Part shown: one piece after another, positions 47,208 to 56,226 of the stretch | How the letters are laid out: each line of letters begins with the position of its first letter | How positions within the stretch are numbered: the stretch's first letter is position 1 | Assembly: GCA_963701325.1 (NCBI GenBank) | Contig: OY969604.1 | Coordinates: forward strand, 2,046,001 to 2,110,000 | Length of the DNA: 64,000 bases | Direction: 5' to 3' | Origin: Bog-756 sp963701325 | GTDB lineage: Bacteria; Actinomycetota; Acidimicrobiia; Acidimicrobiales; RAAP-2 | Notes under the pieces: generated by a model | Databases searched by the model: none | What the model was told of the DNA's origin: nothing | Seen by the model: the letters and a program-made list of their open reading frames with translations, nothing else | Program-made: the position numbers and the translations under genes

Positions 47208-47696
47208 GTGAAACGAATTGGAGTGCTGGCAGTGATGATCTCGGCGGCAGCAATTGCCGGTTGCTCAACCTCTACAAGCAATTCGACCACCACGACCCAA
47301 GCATCGGCGGCCACATCGAGTACCGTCGCCAACAGCTTGACCGGGACAGTGAAATGGGTCACCAACAACAAGGCGGTGGTCACGGCGCTGAGTAGTGATG
47401 TCCGTACGCTGGCAACCGCTCTTCCCGGGGCCGTCTCTTCTCACAACCCCTCGGCGGTGACGGCGAGTTGCCAAGAGCTGGCTACAGACGTAACGAAAGC
47501 CAAGACACTTCCCCCCATACCGAACTCGACTGCTCAGAAGGCATGGACGATGCTGCTGAATGAGCTGAGCGCGGCATCCCAGAAATGCAGTGAGGGAATC
47601 GCCAAGAACGATACGGGAGCGCTCAGTCAGGCTGCTTCCGAAGTAACCGGCAGCAGCAACACACTCAAGAGCCTCACCGCCACGCTCGGCCTGTGA
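47208..47696 (+). CDS. Lipoprotein of unknown function
   Basis: 162 residues from GTG 47208; GTG 47190 is also possible. The signal peptide MKRIGVLAVMISAAAIAGC has a clear lipobox, so the mature protein is lipid-anchored outside. The rest is Thr/Ser/Ala-rich and helical with two Cys. No family was recognised. The stop overlaps the GTG start of the MFS exporter by 4 nt (GTGA), so the two are co-translated and may act together at the membrane. Confidence 0.75.
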   Translation: MKRIGVLAVMISAAAIAGCSTSTSNSTTTTQASAATSSTVANSLTGTVKWVTNNKAVVTALSSDVRTLATALPGAVSSHNPSAVTASCQELATDVTKAKTLPPIPNSTAQKAWTMLLNELSAASQKCSEGIAKNDTGALSQAASEVTGSSNTLKSLTATLGL

Positions 47697-49364
47697 CGGT
47701 GACTGCCGGCGGATCCGGGGGGCCGAGCCCCGGTAAGGCTCAGGCAGCGAGCGGTGACAATGTCACAGCCAAGATCGGCTCGCTGGCCCTCGTCGCCTTG
47801 GCCACAGCGCAGTTCCTCATGGTGCTGGACCAGTCCGTGATGAATGTCTCAATCAGCTCGCTGGTGCACGATTTCCACACAACGGTGACCACGATCCAGG
47901 CGGTCATCACGCTCTACTGCCTGGTGATGGCCATGCTGATCATGACCGGGGCCAAGATCGGCGACATCATCGGTCGACGCAAGGCGTTCGTCATCGGGCT
48001 GATCATCTATGCCTGCGGATCGGCCCTGACCGCTGCCTCCCAGACCGTGTTCCAGCTCGCCCTCGGTTGGTCGGTGCTTGAGGGGATTGGAGCGGGTCTC
48101 GTCTTCCCGGCACTGGCGGCCCTGATCGCGGGCAACTTCGAGGGACCGAGCCGAAAGGCCGCCTACGCGGTCATCGGGGGCGTCGCCGGTGCGGGGATAG
48201 CAGTTGGGCCCATCGTTGGCGGGTGGGCAACGACGGTGCTCACGTGGCGTGTGGTGTTCGTCGGCGAGGTGTTCATCGCCGCCTTCATCCTGATCATGAC
48301 CCGCAAGGTCAAGGATGCACCGGCTCCTACTCCCAAGCCCAAGCTCGACGTCGTCGGCTCGGTGCTGTCAGCTGCCGGTCTCGGGGTCTTCGTCTTCGGC
48401 GTCCTCGAGTCGAGCACGTGGGGATGGGTCAAGCCCAAGAACTCCCCGATCACCATCTTCGGCTTCTCGCTAACGCTCTTCGTCATGGCCGCCGGCGGCA
48501 TTCTCATCTGGGGGTTCGTCACCTGGCAGCGCCACCGTGAAGACACGGGCCGCGACCCACTCGTCCATCTCTCGCTGGCCCGTATCCCACCGGTGCGGTC
48601 GGGGCTGATCGGGATGTTCAGCCAGAACCTGCTGCTGATGGGAATCTTCTTCGTGGTCCCGCTCTATCTTCAGTTGGTCCTCGGACTGAGCGCTCTGGAG
48701 ACCGGGATCAAAATGTTGCCTATCTCAATCACCATGTTCGCCACGGCGGCAGTCGGGGCACGACTGTCGAACCGATTCCCCGTACGGGCGATCGTCCAGA
48801 CTGGCCTGATCGTGACGCTCGTCGGCGCCCTCGTATTGCTCGCGACGATCAAGCCGACCCTTTCCAATGCCGGATTCGCCATCGGTATGGCCGTCCTCGG
48901 CGTCGGGATGGGCCTGATGATCTCCCAACTGGGCAATGTGGTTCAGTCGTCGGTTGAGGAGTCGGGCCGGAGTGAGGCCGGTGGACTGCAATACACAGGG
49001 CAACAGCTTGGCTCATCGCTTGGGGTGGCGCTCATTGGTGCCATTGTCCTGATCGGACTGACCAGTACGTTCATCTCCAAGGTCGAACACGATCCCCGGA
49101 TCAGCTCCGAGGTGTCCGCCCAGGTAGGGACCGCGGCCGGCTCCAACACGAACTTTGTCGCCTCGACGCAGATAGAGACTGCCGCGCAGAAGGCTGGTCT
49201 CGACGGCGACAACGGTGGCGTTGGTGGACGACTACGAGTCGGCACAGCTCCGATCCCTCAAGGCCGGGCTTCTGGCCGCTGCGCTCCTCGCCCTCATCTC
49301 GCTTGGGTTTACGAGGGAGCTTCCTCACGAGCGGCCCACCCGGTCACAGAAGCCAGAGAGCTGA
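47693..49364 (+). pseudogene. DHA2 MFS exporter with a frameshift near its C-terminus
   Basis: From GTG 47693 the sequence is a good 14-helix exporter: LDQSVMNVSISSLVHDFHTT, IGRRKAF, GPIVGGWATTVLTWRVVF. At about 49205-49215 the frame slips. The natural continuation TVALVDDYESAQLRSLKAGL, then LAAALLALISLGFTRELP, reads in another frame and stops at 49364. The uncorrected frame runs on to 49384 without the last helix. Removing one A from GACAACGG restores it. A fresh mutation or a sequencing error are both possible, and the protein may still work without helix 14. Confidence 0.8.
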
Positions 49365-49427
49365 GTGTCCGTTCGAACCGCTGAAGGAGTTTCGGGTTCC
49401 CCCAATGTGACACAAGAACCTCCGGAC

Positions 49428-50666
49428 TCATCCACCGGACAAATGTTTTGCCGAGGGCGAAACCAACGTGTCGCCTACCGTCCGGTCAGTTGCGTCGGCG
49501 GCCGCGCCCAGCATGACATCAATATCGTCAGCCACCTCGCCGTCCTCCAGGGGAAGTGCATGGGCATAGTTCCTCAGCGTGGTCGAGGCATCGCGATGGC
49601 CAAGCCTTTGTTGGGCCCGGAGGAGTTCGCCCCGGCCGACCAGAAAGGTGGCCACAGAGTGGCGCAGGCGATGGAGGCTGACACCGACCAGATCTGCCTC
49701 AGCGCACAGCTCGGCGAACCAGTGGCCCATGCCGCTGGCCGTGAGACGCCGTTGGTGGTCCTTGTCGGCCGAGAAGACCCATTCACCGAATGGGGCACCC
49801 TCACCACGCCCACGCCAGGCCTGTTCGCTGGCCCGCCAGAGCTCGACGGTGGTCCGGCCGAGAGTGAGCCGGCGGGTCCGCTTGGTCTTGGTGGGACCGA
49901 TCTGTTCCCCCGACACCCCTCGCTCGATGGTGAGCACCCTGCCGGCCAGGTCACCGAACGTGAGGGCGACAAGTTCACCCCGGCGGGCGCCCGAGTCTGC
50001 CGCCAGACGCGCCAGGAGTCGCACCTGCTCGGCCTTGTGGAGGACCTTCAACGAACTCACAGAACTGTCGAAGCCTGCCTCGGCCTTCTCCACCAGCTCC
50101 TGCGACATGCGGAGCAGTGCGAGGACATCTTGCTGAGGCACGTGCACCCTGGTGCCAGGGCGTGCCGGACCCCGCATATCCCGGAGCGGGTTCCGGTCGA
50201 TGATCAATTCGGCCTGGGCCCAACCGAGAGCCGATCGGAGTACCCGAAAGCGGCCGGAGACCATAGACACGGTGGCCCCGGAGGCCTGCCACCGGGCCAT
50301 CGTCACGCGGACCACCTCCGGCCGCAGTGTGGTCACCCGTCGGCCGGCGATGGCATCGGCCTTGAGTGCCTTGGCGTTCGATCGGGCTGATGTCCAGGTC
50401 GACGGGCGCCAATCGTGCTGGGCGGCCAACCACCGCTCGAGCAGCTCGCCGACGGTCAGGAACGGTGCGGCCCGGCGGATGGACCGGTATTCGGCGAATT
50501 GGACCGTCAGTTCACGGCGGCGCTCCTCGGCGTCGCCGGCACTTCCGTGGAACCAGAATGAGCGCTGCACCGTCCGACCGGACACGGGGTCGACACCGAT
50601 GGCGATGCGGATTTCGAACACGCCGGGGCGCCGCTCCCGCAACGATCCCTGGCCCCAGGCGCCCAC
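49428..50666 (-). CDS. Tyrosine recombinase (phage/ICE-type integrase)
   Basis: 412 residues, intact. An N-terminal AP2-like arm-binding domain (GVFEIRIAIGVDPVSGRTVQ) and a SAM-like core-binding domain precede the catalytic domain. That domain has SGARRGELVAL (Arg, about residue 226), HRLRHS (about 330), LGHRD (about 354) and the nucleophile in LRNYAHAL (about 365). It lies about 100 bp left of att copy 3, with its 5' end towards the att site. It is the likely enzyme for integration at tRNA-Arg. A deleted paralogue is at 27745. Confidence 0.95.
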   Translation of the reverse strand: MGAWGQGSLRERRPGVFEIRIAIGVDPVSGRTVQRSFWFHGSAGDAEERRRELTVQFAEYRSIRRAAPFLTVGELLERWLAAQHDWRPSTWTSARSNAKALKADAIAGRRVTTLRPEVVRVTMARWQASGATVSMVSGRFRVLRSALGWAQAELIIDRNPLRDMRGPARPGTRVHVPQQDVLALLRMSQELVEKAEAGFDSSVSSLKVLHKAEQVRLLARLAADSGARRGELVALTFGDLAGRVLTIERGVSGEQIGPTKTKRTRRLTLGRTTVELWRASEQAWRGRGEGAPFGEWVFSADKDHQRRLTASGMGHWFAELCAEADLVGVSLHRLRHSVATFLVGRGELLRAQQRLGHRDASTTLRNYAHALPLEDGEVADDIDVMLGAAADATDRTVGDTLVSPSAKHLSGG

Positions 50667-50767
50667 GAGGCCAAAAATAGGGTCAAAAGTAGGGTTACCG
50701 GTGGATCCCTACTTCTGCCGCCCATCGAATTTCGGCCTCTGACCAGGGACAACAGCTCCGAAATTCA

Positions 50768-50809
50768 GCGCGCTCGGCAGGATTCGAACCTGCAACCTTC
50801 TGATCCGTA
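50768..50809 (-). repeat. tRNA-Arg(ACG) 3' fragment, copy 3 (att site)
   Basis: 42 bp identical to copy 2. The tRNA 5' half is missing on the right, where the sequence changes to CCCGATATCCG. The intact tRNA-Arg gene must lie outside the window. Confidence 0.88.
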
Positions 50810-51160
50810 CCCGATATCCGTCATATGCCATCAGTGACCATTAGTATCAATTAAGCCCCGTATGCTGGGGTGTTCTTGGTCTGCATTTGACCACTGATGA
50901 CCATCAGTTGTCGTCAGTTTCCAGGGTTTCCGGCCGTTTGGTTCTCACGGCGGTTCTCACGGCGGCAGCCGAACTCGCCTTCAGCGCCCCGGTGTTAGGC
51001 AGGCTTGCCACCGCCGACGCAGGACAGATCTAGCCCCCGGTTGCAGTTAGGGAATCCTTCAGCTGGCGCAACCCGTCTCAACTCCCAGGAACTGCGGCGT
51101 CTGGCTATCGACTCTTCGGCGGTTGACCATTCGCTCCTCTTCCGCTCGCGAAAGTTGTGC
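50810..51160. other. Element end with att-arm motifs, then unassigned DNA
   Basis: Right of copy 3 lie AGTGACCATTA and GACCACTGATGACCATCAGT. CCGTTTGGTTCTCACGG then GGTTCTCACGG follow (50934-50967), as right of copy 2. From about 50970 to the IS481 end no gene was recognised. Confidence 0.55.
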
Positions 51161-52151
51161 AACTGACATAGGCCGTTTACGCGGTGATCCCGGATTTCTG
51201 TCGTAACCGTTCGTAGGGCGTTTGACCGCCCAGGCCACCGTGTGGTCTGTGGAAATTATAGAAGTTCTCCCACTCCTGGAGCTTCTCGTTGAAGAGGCCC
51301 GTGTCGTCGATGACGACTCCCTCGAGCATCCGGTAGAACTCCTCGTTGTCGATCCGGTGGGACCTCTCGACCTTGCCGTTGAGCCGTGGTGTGGCCGGCC
51401 TGATGTAGACGTGTCCAATCCCTCGGTCCAACAGATGCCAGTGGAAGGAACCCTGGAATTCGGCCCCATTGTCTGTCTGAACGGTCTCGACCTGGAAGGG
51501 GAGCTTCTCGAGGAGATAGTCGAGGAACTGGATTGATGACTTCTGGTTGTTGCGGGCAAAGATCCGTAGCACTCGGATGCGGGTGCAGTCGTCGATAGCC
51601 GTGTACTGGTAGTGCTTCTTCCGTGAGCCCGGCAAGGGCTCGATGAATTTGACGTCGACTTGGACCCGGTGACCGGGGAGAGGCTTCTCGTAACGCTTCC
51701 ATCGCTCCTTGTGGCGCTTGTAGCGCTGCGTGCTGGGCAATCTGCTGATCCCCAGTCGATTGAGGATGTTCCACACGCCCGACGGACTGATCGTGATGTC
51801 GTGATAACGGTTCAGGTACATCGAGATCTTCTGAGGCCCGAAGTGGTAGTTCTGGCGCAGGTAGACGATCTTGCCCACGACCTCGGTCTTGGTGGCCTTG
51901 GGGCTGTTCAGAGGCCGAGAAGATCCATCCCGAAGGCCCTCCTCGCCGAGCTCTTCGTAGCGGTGGAGCCACTTGTCGAAGCACGGGCGGCTGATGCCGT
52001 AGTAGCGACAGGTCAACGCCACATTGCCTGTGACCTCTTCAGCGTGGCGGATCATCGCCAAGCGGTGCCGGATCTTTCGCTGCTGCTCTCGTTCGTCCAT
52101 CAGGATTTCCTCTCACAAGGAGATCACCGATGTAAACAACCTCTGTCAGTT
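51161..52151 (-). mobile_element. IS481-family insertion sequence
   Basis: Imperfect terminal inverted repeats of about 31 bp are visible: AACTGACATAGGCCGTTTAC at the left end and, on the other strand, AACTGACAGAGGTTGTTTAC at the right end (to 52151). No target duplication is seen, and the two flanks do not belong to one gene. A deletion at one side is therefore likely. Confidence 0.8.
51177..52100 (-). CDS. IS481-family transposase
   Basis: 307 residues, full length. An N-terminal helix-turn-helix (GNVALTCRYYGISRPCFDKW) precedes the DDE integrase core. The first Asp is in HRVQVDVKFIEP, the second in VQTDNGAEFQG, and the Glu in NGKVERSHRIDNEEF. The C-terminus has the usual FYNFHRPHGGLGGQTPYERL. 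The stop codon lies inside the left inverted repeat. It appears intact and able to act. Confidence 0.93.
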   Translation of the reverse strand: MDEREQQRKIRHRLAMIRHAEEVTGNVALTCRYYGISRPCFDKWLHRYEELGEEGLRDGSSRPLNSPKATKTEVVGKIVYLRQNYHFGPQKISMYLNRYHDITISPSGVWNILNRLGISRLPSTQRYKRHKERWKRYEKPLPGHRVQVDVKFIEPLPGSRKKHYQYTAIDDCTRIRVLRIFARNNQKSSIQFLDYLLEKLPFQVETVQTDNGAEFQGSFHWHLLDRGIGHVYIRPATPRLNGKVERSHRIDNEEFYRMLEGVVIDDTGLFNEKLQEWENFYNFHRPHGGLGGQTPYERLRQKSGITA

Positions 52152-53019
52152 TTATACGTCAGCGACCGTCTATAAGGGTCAGTTCGAGTTCAAGGGCTCG
52201 CTGGCCAGCGTGGTCGGGGTCTCGACCGACCATCTCCCTGACACAGTGATCCTGTCGATGCAGGCGGGAACGTCCCAAGCGGCGCTGGCGGCTGGCCAGA
52301 TGCTGATCGATGCGACGACGGCCAAGAATGACGATCTCTCAGTCGGGTCGTTGGTCCGGGTGAAGTTCGCCCTGACCGGCACCAGCACGATCCGCATCGG
52401 CGGCATCTTCGAGCCCAATGCCCTGATCGGCCACTACCTGGTGGGAAGCGGGTACTTCCTCTCCCACTTCCTCAACCCCCTGCCGATCGGGGTTCTGCTC
52501 AAGACGGATGGCAAACCGGGGATGTATGACGCGGTCAACAACGCCACCACCCCCTACCCGAACGTCGGTGTCCAGACCAGAGCACAGTACGAAGCCTCGC
52601 AAGTGGAAGGGGTCAACAAGCTCTTGGGCATCGTCTACGTCCTGCTCGCCCTGGCCGTGCTCATCGCCATGATTGGCATCGTTAACACCCTCTTGCTCTC
52701 CGTCTTCGAGCGCACCCATGAGATCGGGCTGCTCCGCGCTGTCGGCATGAAGCGCCGACAGATCCGGGCCATGATTGGCACGGAGGCCGTAATCCTCGCT
52801 CTCTTCGGGGCGGTCATCGGCATCGTGATCGGGACCGGCCTAGGCGCCGCCTTATCCCGCTCGCTCGAGAAGTCCCAGGAGATCACGGTCGTCTCGATCC
52901 CCTTCCCCAGTCTGGTCCTCTTCGTCGTTATTGCCGCCTTCCTCGGGTTGGCCGCAGCGAGTTGGCCAGCACGGCGGGCGGCCAAGCTCGACGTTCTTGC
53001 GGCCATCGCCGCGGAGTAA
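52152..53019 (+). pseudogene. ABC transporter permease (FtsX/MacB-like), 5' end lost at the IS481 insertion
   Basis: About 288 codons remain, beginning right after the IS end (GQFEFKGSLASVVGVSTDH). The external MacB-like domain and the C-terminal FtsX domain are present: LLLSVFERTHEIGLLRAVGM, then KRRQIRAMIGTEAVILALFG and ASWPARRAAKLDVLAAIA. The start, the first helix and any partner ATPase are missing, so export of its lipid or peptide substrate is lost. The open frame that enters from the IS is fortuitous. Confidence 0.85.
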
Positions 53020-53177
53020 GTGGACTCGGCGTGTCCTGGCGAATTCGTGGCCCAATCGAATTGTGTGCTTGGGGCCGGACAACGCTCGAGGCAGTGCGAG
53101 ACAGCGCGCTCTGGATTCCATCGGATCCTGAGCTACGGAAAGCTGGTCCGGGCTCCCGAGGTGGGAGGATGAATGCC

Positions 53178-53330
53178 ATGCACGCAGTGGAACTCGTCCT
53201 TGGCATCGGGTGGGCGGCGTTCTGGTTCTACTGGCTTCTGACCACCCTCACCTCGAAACGGAGCCGCGTGGCCAACGCGCGGCCAAACAATCCGACGACG
53301 ACCAGCTGCGTGCACTGGTGTGCCTCATAG
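53178..53330 (+). pseudogene. N-terminal fragment of an isoprenylcysteine-methyltransferase-like protein
   Basis: MHAVELVLGIGWAAFWFYWL then LTTLTSKRSR looks like the first helix of an ICMT-type membrane protein, with GGGAGG upstream. After about 30 residues the sequence becomes unrelated and soon stops. Confidence 0.45.
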
Positions 53331-53410
53331 CCCTCATCAACCTCTACAACCGCCTCAACGGCATCACCCATCAGCCCGCAGGTGACTACACACCCGGTCA
53401 GTGGGGATAA
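53265..53410 (+). pseudogene. C-terminal fragment of an AhpD/CMD-like protein
   Basis: In another frame, DDQLRALVCLIALINLYNRL then HQPAGDYTPGQWG matches the end of alkylhydroperoxidase-like proteins. It is joined to the fragment at 53178, which suggests a deletion that fused two genes. Confidence 0.5.
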
Positions 53411-53486
53411 GGGTCTGGGGACTCCCATGCTCCCGATGAATCGGCCCGGGAATCCTGGAGGCTCCTTCCCTTGAGAGGATGGAGCA

Positions 53487-53807
53487 ATGCCAAGGAACAC
53501 CCGATACTCCCCGGAGGTCCGTGAGGGGGCCGTCAGGATGGTCGTCGAGCACCGACACGAGTACCCCTCGGAATGGGCAGCGATGACCTCGGTGGCCGCC
53601 AAGCTCGACATGACACCGGAGACGCTCCGGGTCTGGGTTCGAAGAGCCCAGGTCGATGGAGGTCTCCGGCCCGGGCTCACTACCGACGAGCGCCAGAAGC
53701 TGAAGGATCTCGAGAAGGAGAACCGGGAGCTTCGGCGGGCCAACGAGATCCTGAAGGACGCCTCGATTTTCTTCGCGACCGAGCTCGACGGTCGAACGAA
53801 GAAGTAG
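53487..53807 (+). CDS. IS3-family transposase OrfA
   Basis: 106 residues. The helix-turn-helix is in SVAAKLDMTPETLRVWVRRA, and the leucine-zipper-like coiled coil in LKDLEKENRELRRANEILKD. It is the DNA-binding half of the OrfAB transposase. It is itself intact, but with OrfB broken it can only act as an inhibitor, if at all. Confidence 0.9.
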   Translation: MPRNTRYSPEVREGAVRMVVEHRHEYPSEWAAMTSVAAKLDMTPETLRVWVRRAQVDGGLRPGLTTDERQKLKDLEKENRELRRANEILKDASIFFATELDGRTKK

Positions 53808-54400
53808 TCCGCTACATCGATGCCCGAAAGGGTCGATGGGGAGTCGAGCCGATCTGCACGACGTTGCAGTTCGCTCCCGCTACTTACTACGCCGCCCGGC
53901 ACCGGCCCATGTGTGCCCGTCGCACCCGAGACGAGCTGCTGAAGGTCGAGATCAAACGGGTCCGGTCCGAGAACTTCGACGTCTACGGGGCCGACAAGAT
54001 CTGGACCCAGCTCAACCGGGAGGGCCACAAGGTGGCCCGCTGCACTGTCGAGCGGCTGATGCGTGACCTGGGCCTCGAGGGAGCACGTCGTGGTCGCCAG
54101 TGGAAGCGGACCACCATCGGTGATGACACCCTCGACCGTCCCGCTGATCTGGTCGACCGGAAGTTCGTGGCCGACCGACCGAACCAGCTGTGGGTGGCCG
54201 ACCTGACCTACGTGAAGACCCACACCGGATGGGTGTATGTGGCCTTCGTGGTCGACGTCTTCAGCCGCTACGTGGTCGGCTGGCAGACCTCCACCTCGCT
54301 TCGCAGCGATCTGGCCATCGACGCTCTGGAGATGGCCATTCACGGACGCAAGGACGACGGCCTCGACGGTCTCATTCACCACAGCGACCGAGGAGTGCAG
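53804..54400 (+). pseudogene. IS3-family OrfB, first part (before IS30)
   Basis: The sequence EVVRYIDARKGRWGVEPICT and the DDE start LWVADLTYVKTHTGWVYVAF are present. The second Asp is in GLIHHSDRGVQ, after which the frame runs into IS30. It continues at 55859. Confidence 0.85.
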
Positions 54401-55858
54401 GGCGGATTCCAGTGGTCGTCGCAACACCTCGATGATGGAGGTGTTCCACAGTGGGAATCACGAAGCAGCAGAAGGCAACATGGCCGATGCGAGACAAGCT
54501 CTACTCGCCGGGACGGCCGCCGGTTTGGCAACGAAATCAGGTTCAGCTGTTCTGGGTTGGAATCGCCAAGGGGCTGTCGAGTGAGGACGCGGCGCTCTCG
54601 GTGGGTGTGTCATCCCCCGTTGGGAGTAGGTGGTTCCGTGAAGCTGGCGGGATGCGACCTGTCAGCCTTGCTCCGTCATCTGGCCGTTACTTGTCCTTCG
54701 CCGAGCGTGAAGAGATCGCCATCCGCAAGGCGCAAGGCTGCGGTGTAAGGGAAATCGCCCGACAGACGAACCGCTCCCCGTCGACGATCAGCCGGGAGCT
54801 GCGCCGGAATGCTGCCACCCGGTCGGGTTCGTCGGGCTACAGGGCCATTAACGCGCAGTGGCACGCTGATCGCCGTGCCAAGAGACCGAAGGTGGCCAAA
54901 CTGGTCGTCAACGAAAAGTTGCGTGACTACGTGCCGGACCGGCTCTCGGGGATGATCACCCGACCGGACGGAACCGAGATACCGGGTCCGACGGTGCGCT
55001 TCATCGGCCGGCGGCACGGACGTCGCCAGGACCGCCGATGGGGAAAGGCGTGGAGCCCCGAGCAGATTTCCAATCGCCTCCGGCTAGATTTCCCCGATGA
55101 TGGGACCATGCGTATCTCGCACGAGGCCGTCTATCAGGCACTATTTATCCAGGGCCGGGGAGCATTGCGGCGGGAACTGGTCGCCTGTTTGCGCACGGGC
55201 CGAGCTCTACGAGTTCCAAGGGCACGAACACAGGGACGGGGCAAGAAGTTCGTCAGTCCCGAGGTGTTGATCAGCGAGCGGCCCGCGGAGGCTGAAGACA
55301 GAGCGGTGCCCGGACATTGGGAGGGTGATCTGATCATCGGCCTGGACAAGTCGGCGATCGGCACACTGGTGGAGCGGACCTCCCGATTCACCATGCTGTT
55401 GCACCTGCCACCGATGGACGGCCACGGAACCATCGAGCCCACAAAGAACGGGCCGCCGCTCGCCGGCCACGGCGCCGAGGCTGTTCGTGACGCCATCGCC
55501 GCCACGATCGGGGCTCTGCCCGAGCAACTACGTCGATCGCTCACTTGGGACCAGGGATCCGAGATGGCCCAGCACGCCCAACTGCGTATTGACACCGGGC
55601 TAGCCATCTACTTCTGCGACCCACACAGCCCTTGGCAGCGCGGCACCAACGAGAACACCAATGGTTTGCTCCGCCAGTACTTCCCCAAAGGCACTGACCT
55701 TTCCAAGCATCATCCCGACGACTTGGTCGCGGTCGCCACTGCGCTCAACGGAAGACCCCGCAAGACCCTCGGCTGGAGGACCCCCGCCGAATCGCTCGAT
55801 CAGCTTCTACAATCAGCTGGACAAGGCGGTGTTGCCACGACTCCTTGAACCTGGGCAA
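54401..55858 (+). mobile_element. IS30-family insertion sequence inside IS3
   Basis: The boundaries follow from rejoining IS3 OrfB: GTGCAG ends at 54400 and TACCTTTCG resumes at 55859. Subterminal inverted repeats are TTCCAGTGGTCGTCGCAACACC at the left and, on the other strand, TTCAAGGAGTCGTGGCAACACC at the right; 18 of 22 positions match. It is about 1.46 kb. Confidence 0.85.
54451..55848 (+). CDS. IS30-family transposase
   Basis: 465 residues. The N-terminal helix-turn-helix has AIRKAQGCGVREIARQTNRS and SPSTISRELRRNA. The DDE core shows GHWEGDLIIG (first Asp), LTWDQGSEMAQH (second) and PWQRGTNENTNGLLRQYFPK (Glu). It appears complete and may still be active. It lies inside the split IS3 element in the same direction. 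Confidence 0.93.
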   Translation: MGITKQQKATWPMRDKLYSPGRPPVWQRNQVQLFWVGIAKGLSSEDAALSVGVSSPVGSRWFREAGGMRPVSLAPSSGRYLSFAEREEIAIRKAQGCGVREIARQTNRSPSTISRELRRNAATRSGSSGYRAINAQWHADRRAKRPKVAKLVVNEKLRDYVPDRLSGMITRPDGTEIPGPTVRFIGRRHGRRQDRRWGKAWSPEQISNRLRLDFPDDGTMRISHEAVYQALFIQGRGALRRELVACLRTGRALRVPRARTQGRGKKFVSPEVLISERPAEAEDRAVPGHWEGDLIIGLDKSAIGTLVERTSRFTMLLHLPPMDGHGTIEPTKNGPPLAGHGAEAVRDAIAATIGALPEQLRRSLTWDQGSEMAQHAQLRIDTGLAIYFCDPHSPWQRGTNENTNGLLRQYFPKGTDLSKHHPDDLVAVATALNGRPRKTLGWRTPAESLDQLLQSAGQGGVATTP

Positions 55859-56176
55859 TACCTTTCGATCCGCTACACCGAGCGACTGGCCGAAGCCGGC
55901 GTCGTGAACTCGGTTGGCAGTCGCGGCGACTCCTACGACAATGCCCTGGCCGAGAGCTTCAACGGCCTCTACAAGACTGAGTTGATCCACCGCCGTGGTC
56001 CCTGGCGGAACGTCGAACACGTCGAATGGGCCACCCTCACCTACATCGACTGGTTCAACAACCGCCGCATCCACAACGAGATCGGCAAGATCCCGCCGGC
56101 AGAGCTGGAAGCGAACTACTACCGTCAGATCGACACTGCAGAATCACTGGCTTCACAGACAACCGAGTCTCTATGA
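55859..56176 (+). pseudogene. IS3-family OrfB, last part (after IS30)
   Basis: The frame resumes with YLSIRYTERLAEAGVVNSVG. DNALAESFNGLYKTELI follows with the catalytic Glu, then FNNRRIHNEIGKIPPAELEA. Joined to the part ending at 54400 it gives a normal OrfB. Confidence 0.85.
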
Positions 56177-56226
56177 AACCCGGGCCGATTCACTGCTTGC
56201 AGCGCAGGCAGGGTAAGGAGCAAGTA

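Larger units (their letters stand above)
53437..56192 (+). mobile_element. IS3-family insertion sequence, interrupted by IS30
   Basis: Terminal inverted repeats start TGAATCGGCCCGGG at 53437 and, on the other strand, at 56192. OrfA (53487-53807) and OrfB overlap with a -1 frame relation typical of programmed frameshifting. OrfB is split at codon GVQ by the IS30 element at 54401-55858. Without the insert it would be about 1.3 kb, normal for the family. Confidence 0.85.

Noticed and set aside
53228..54427. 399-codon minus-strand frame
   Set aside because: It is antisense to the IS3 OrfA/OrfB genes, whose motifs are unambiguous.
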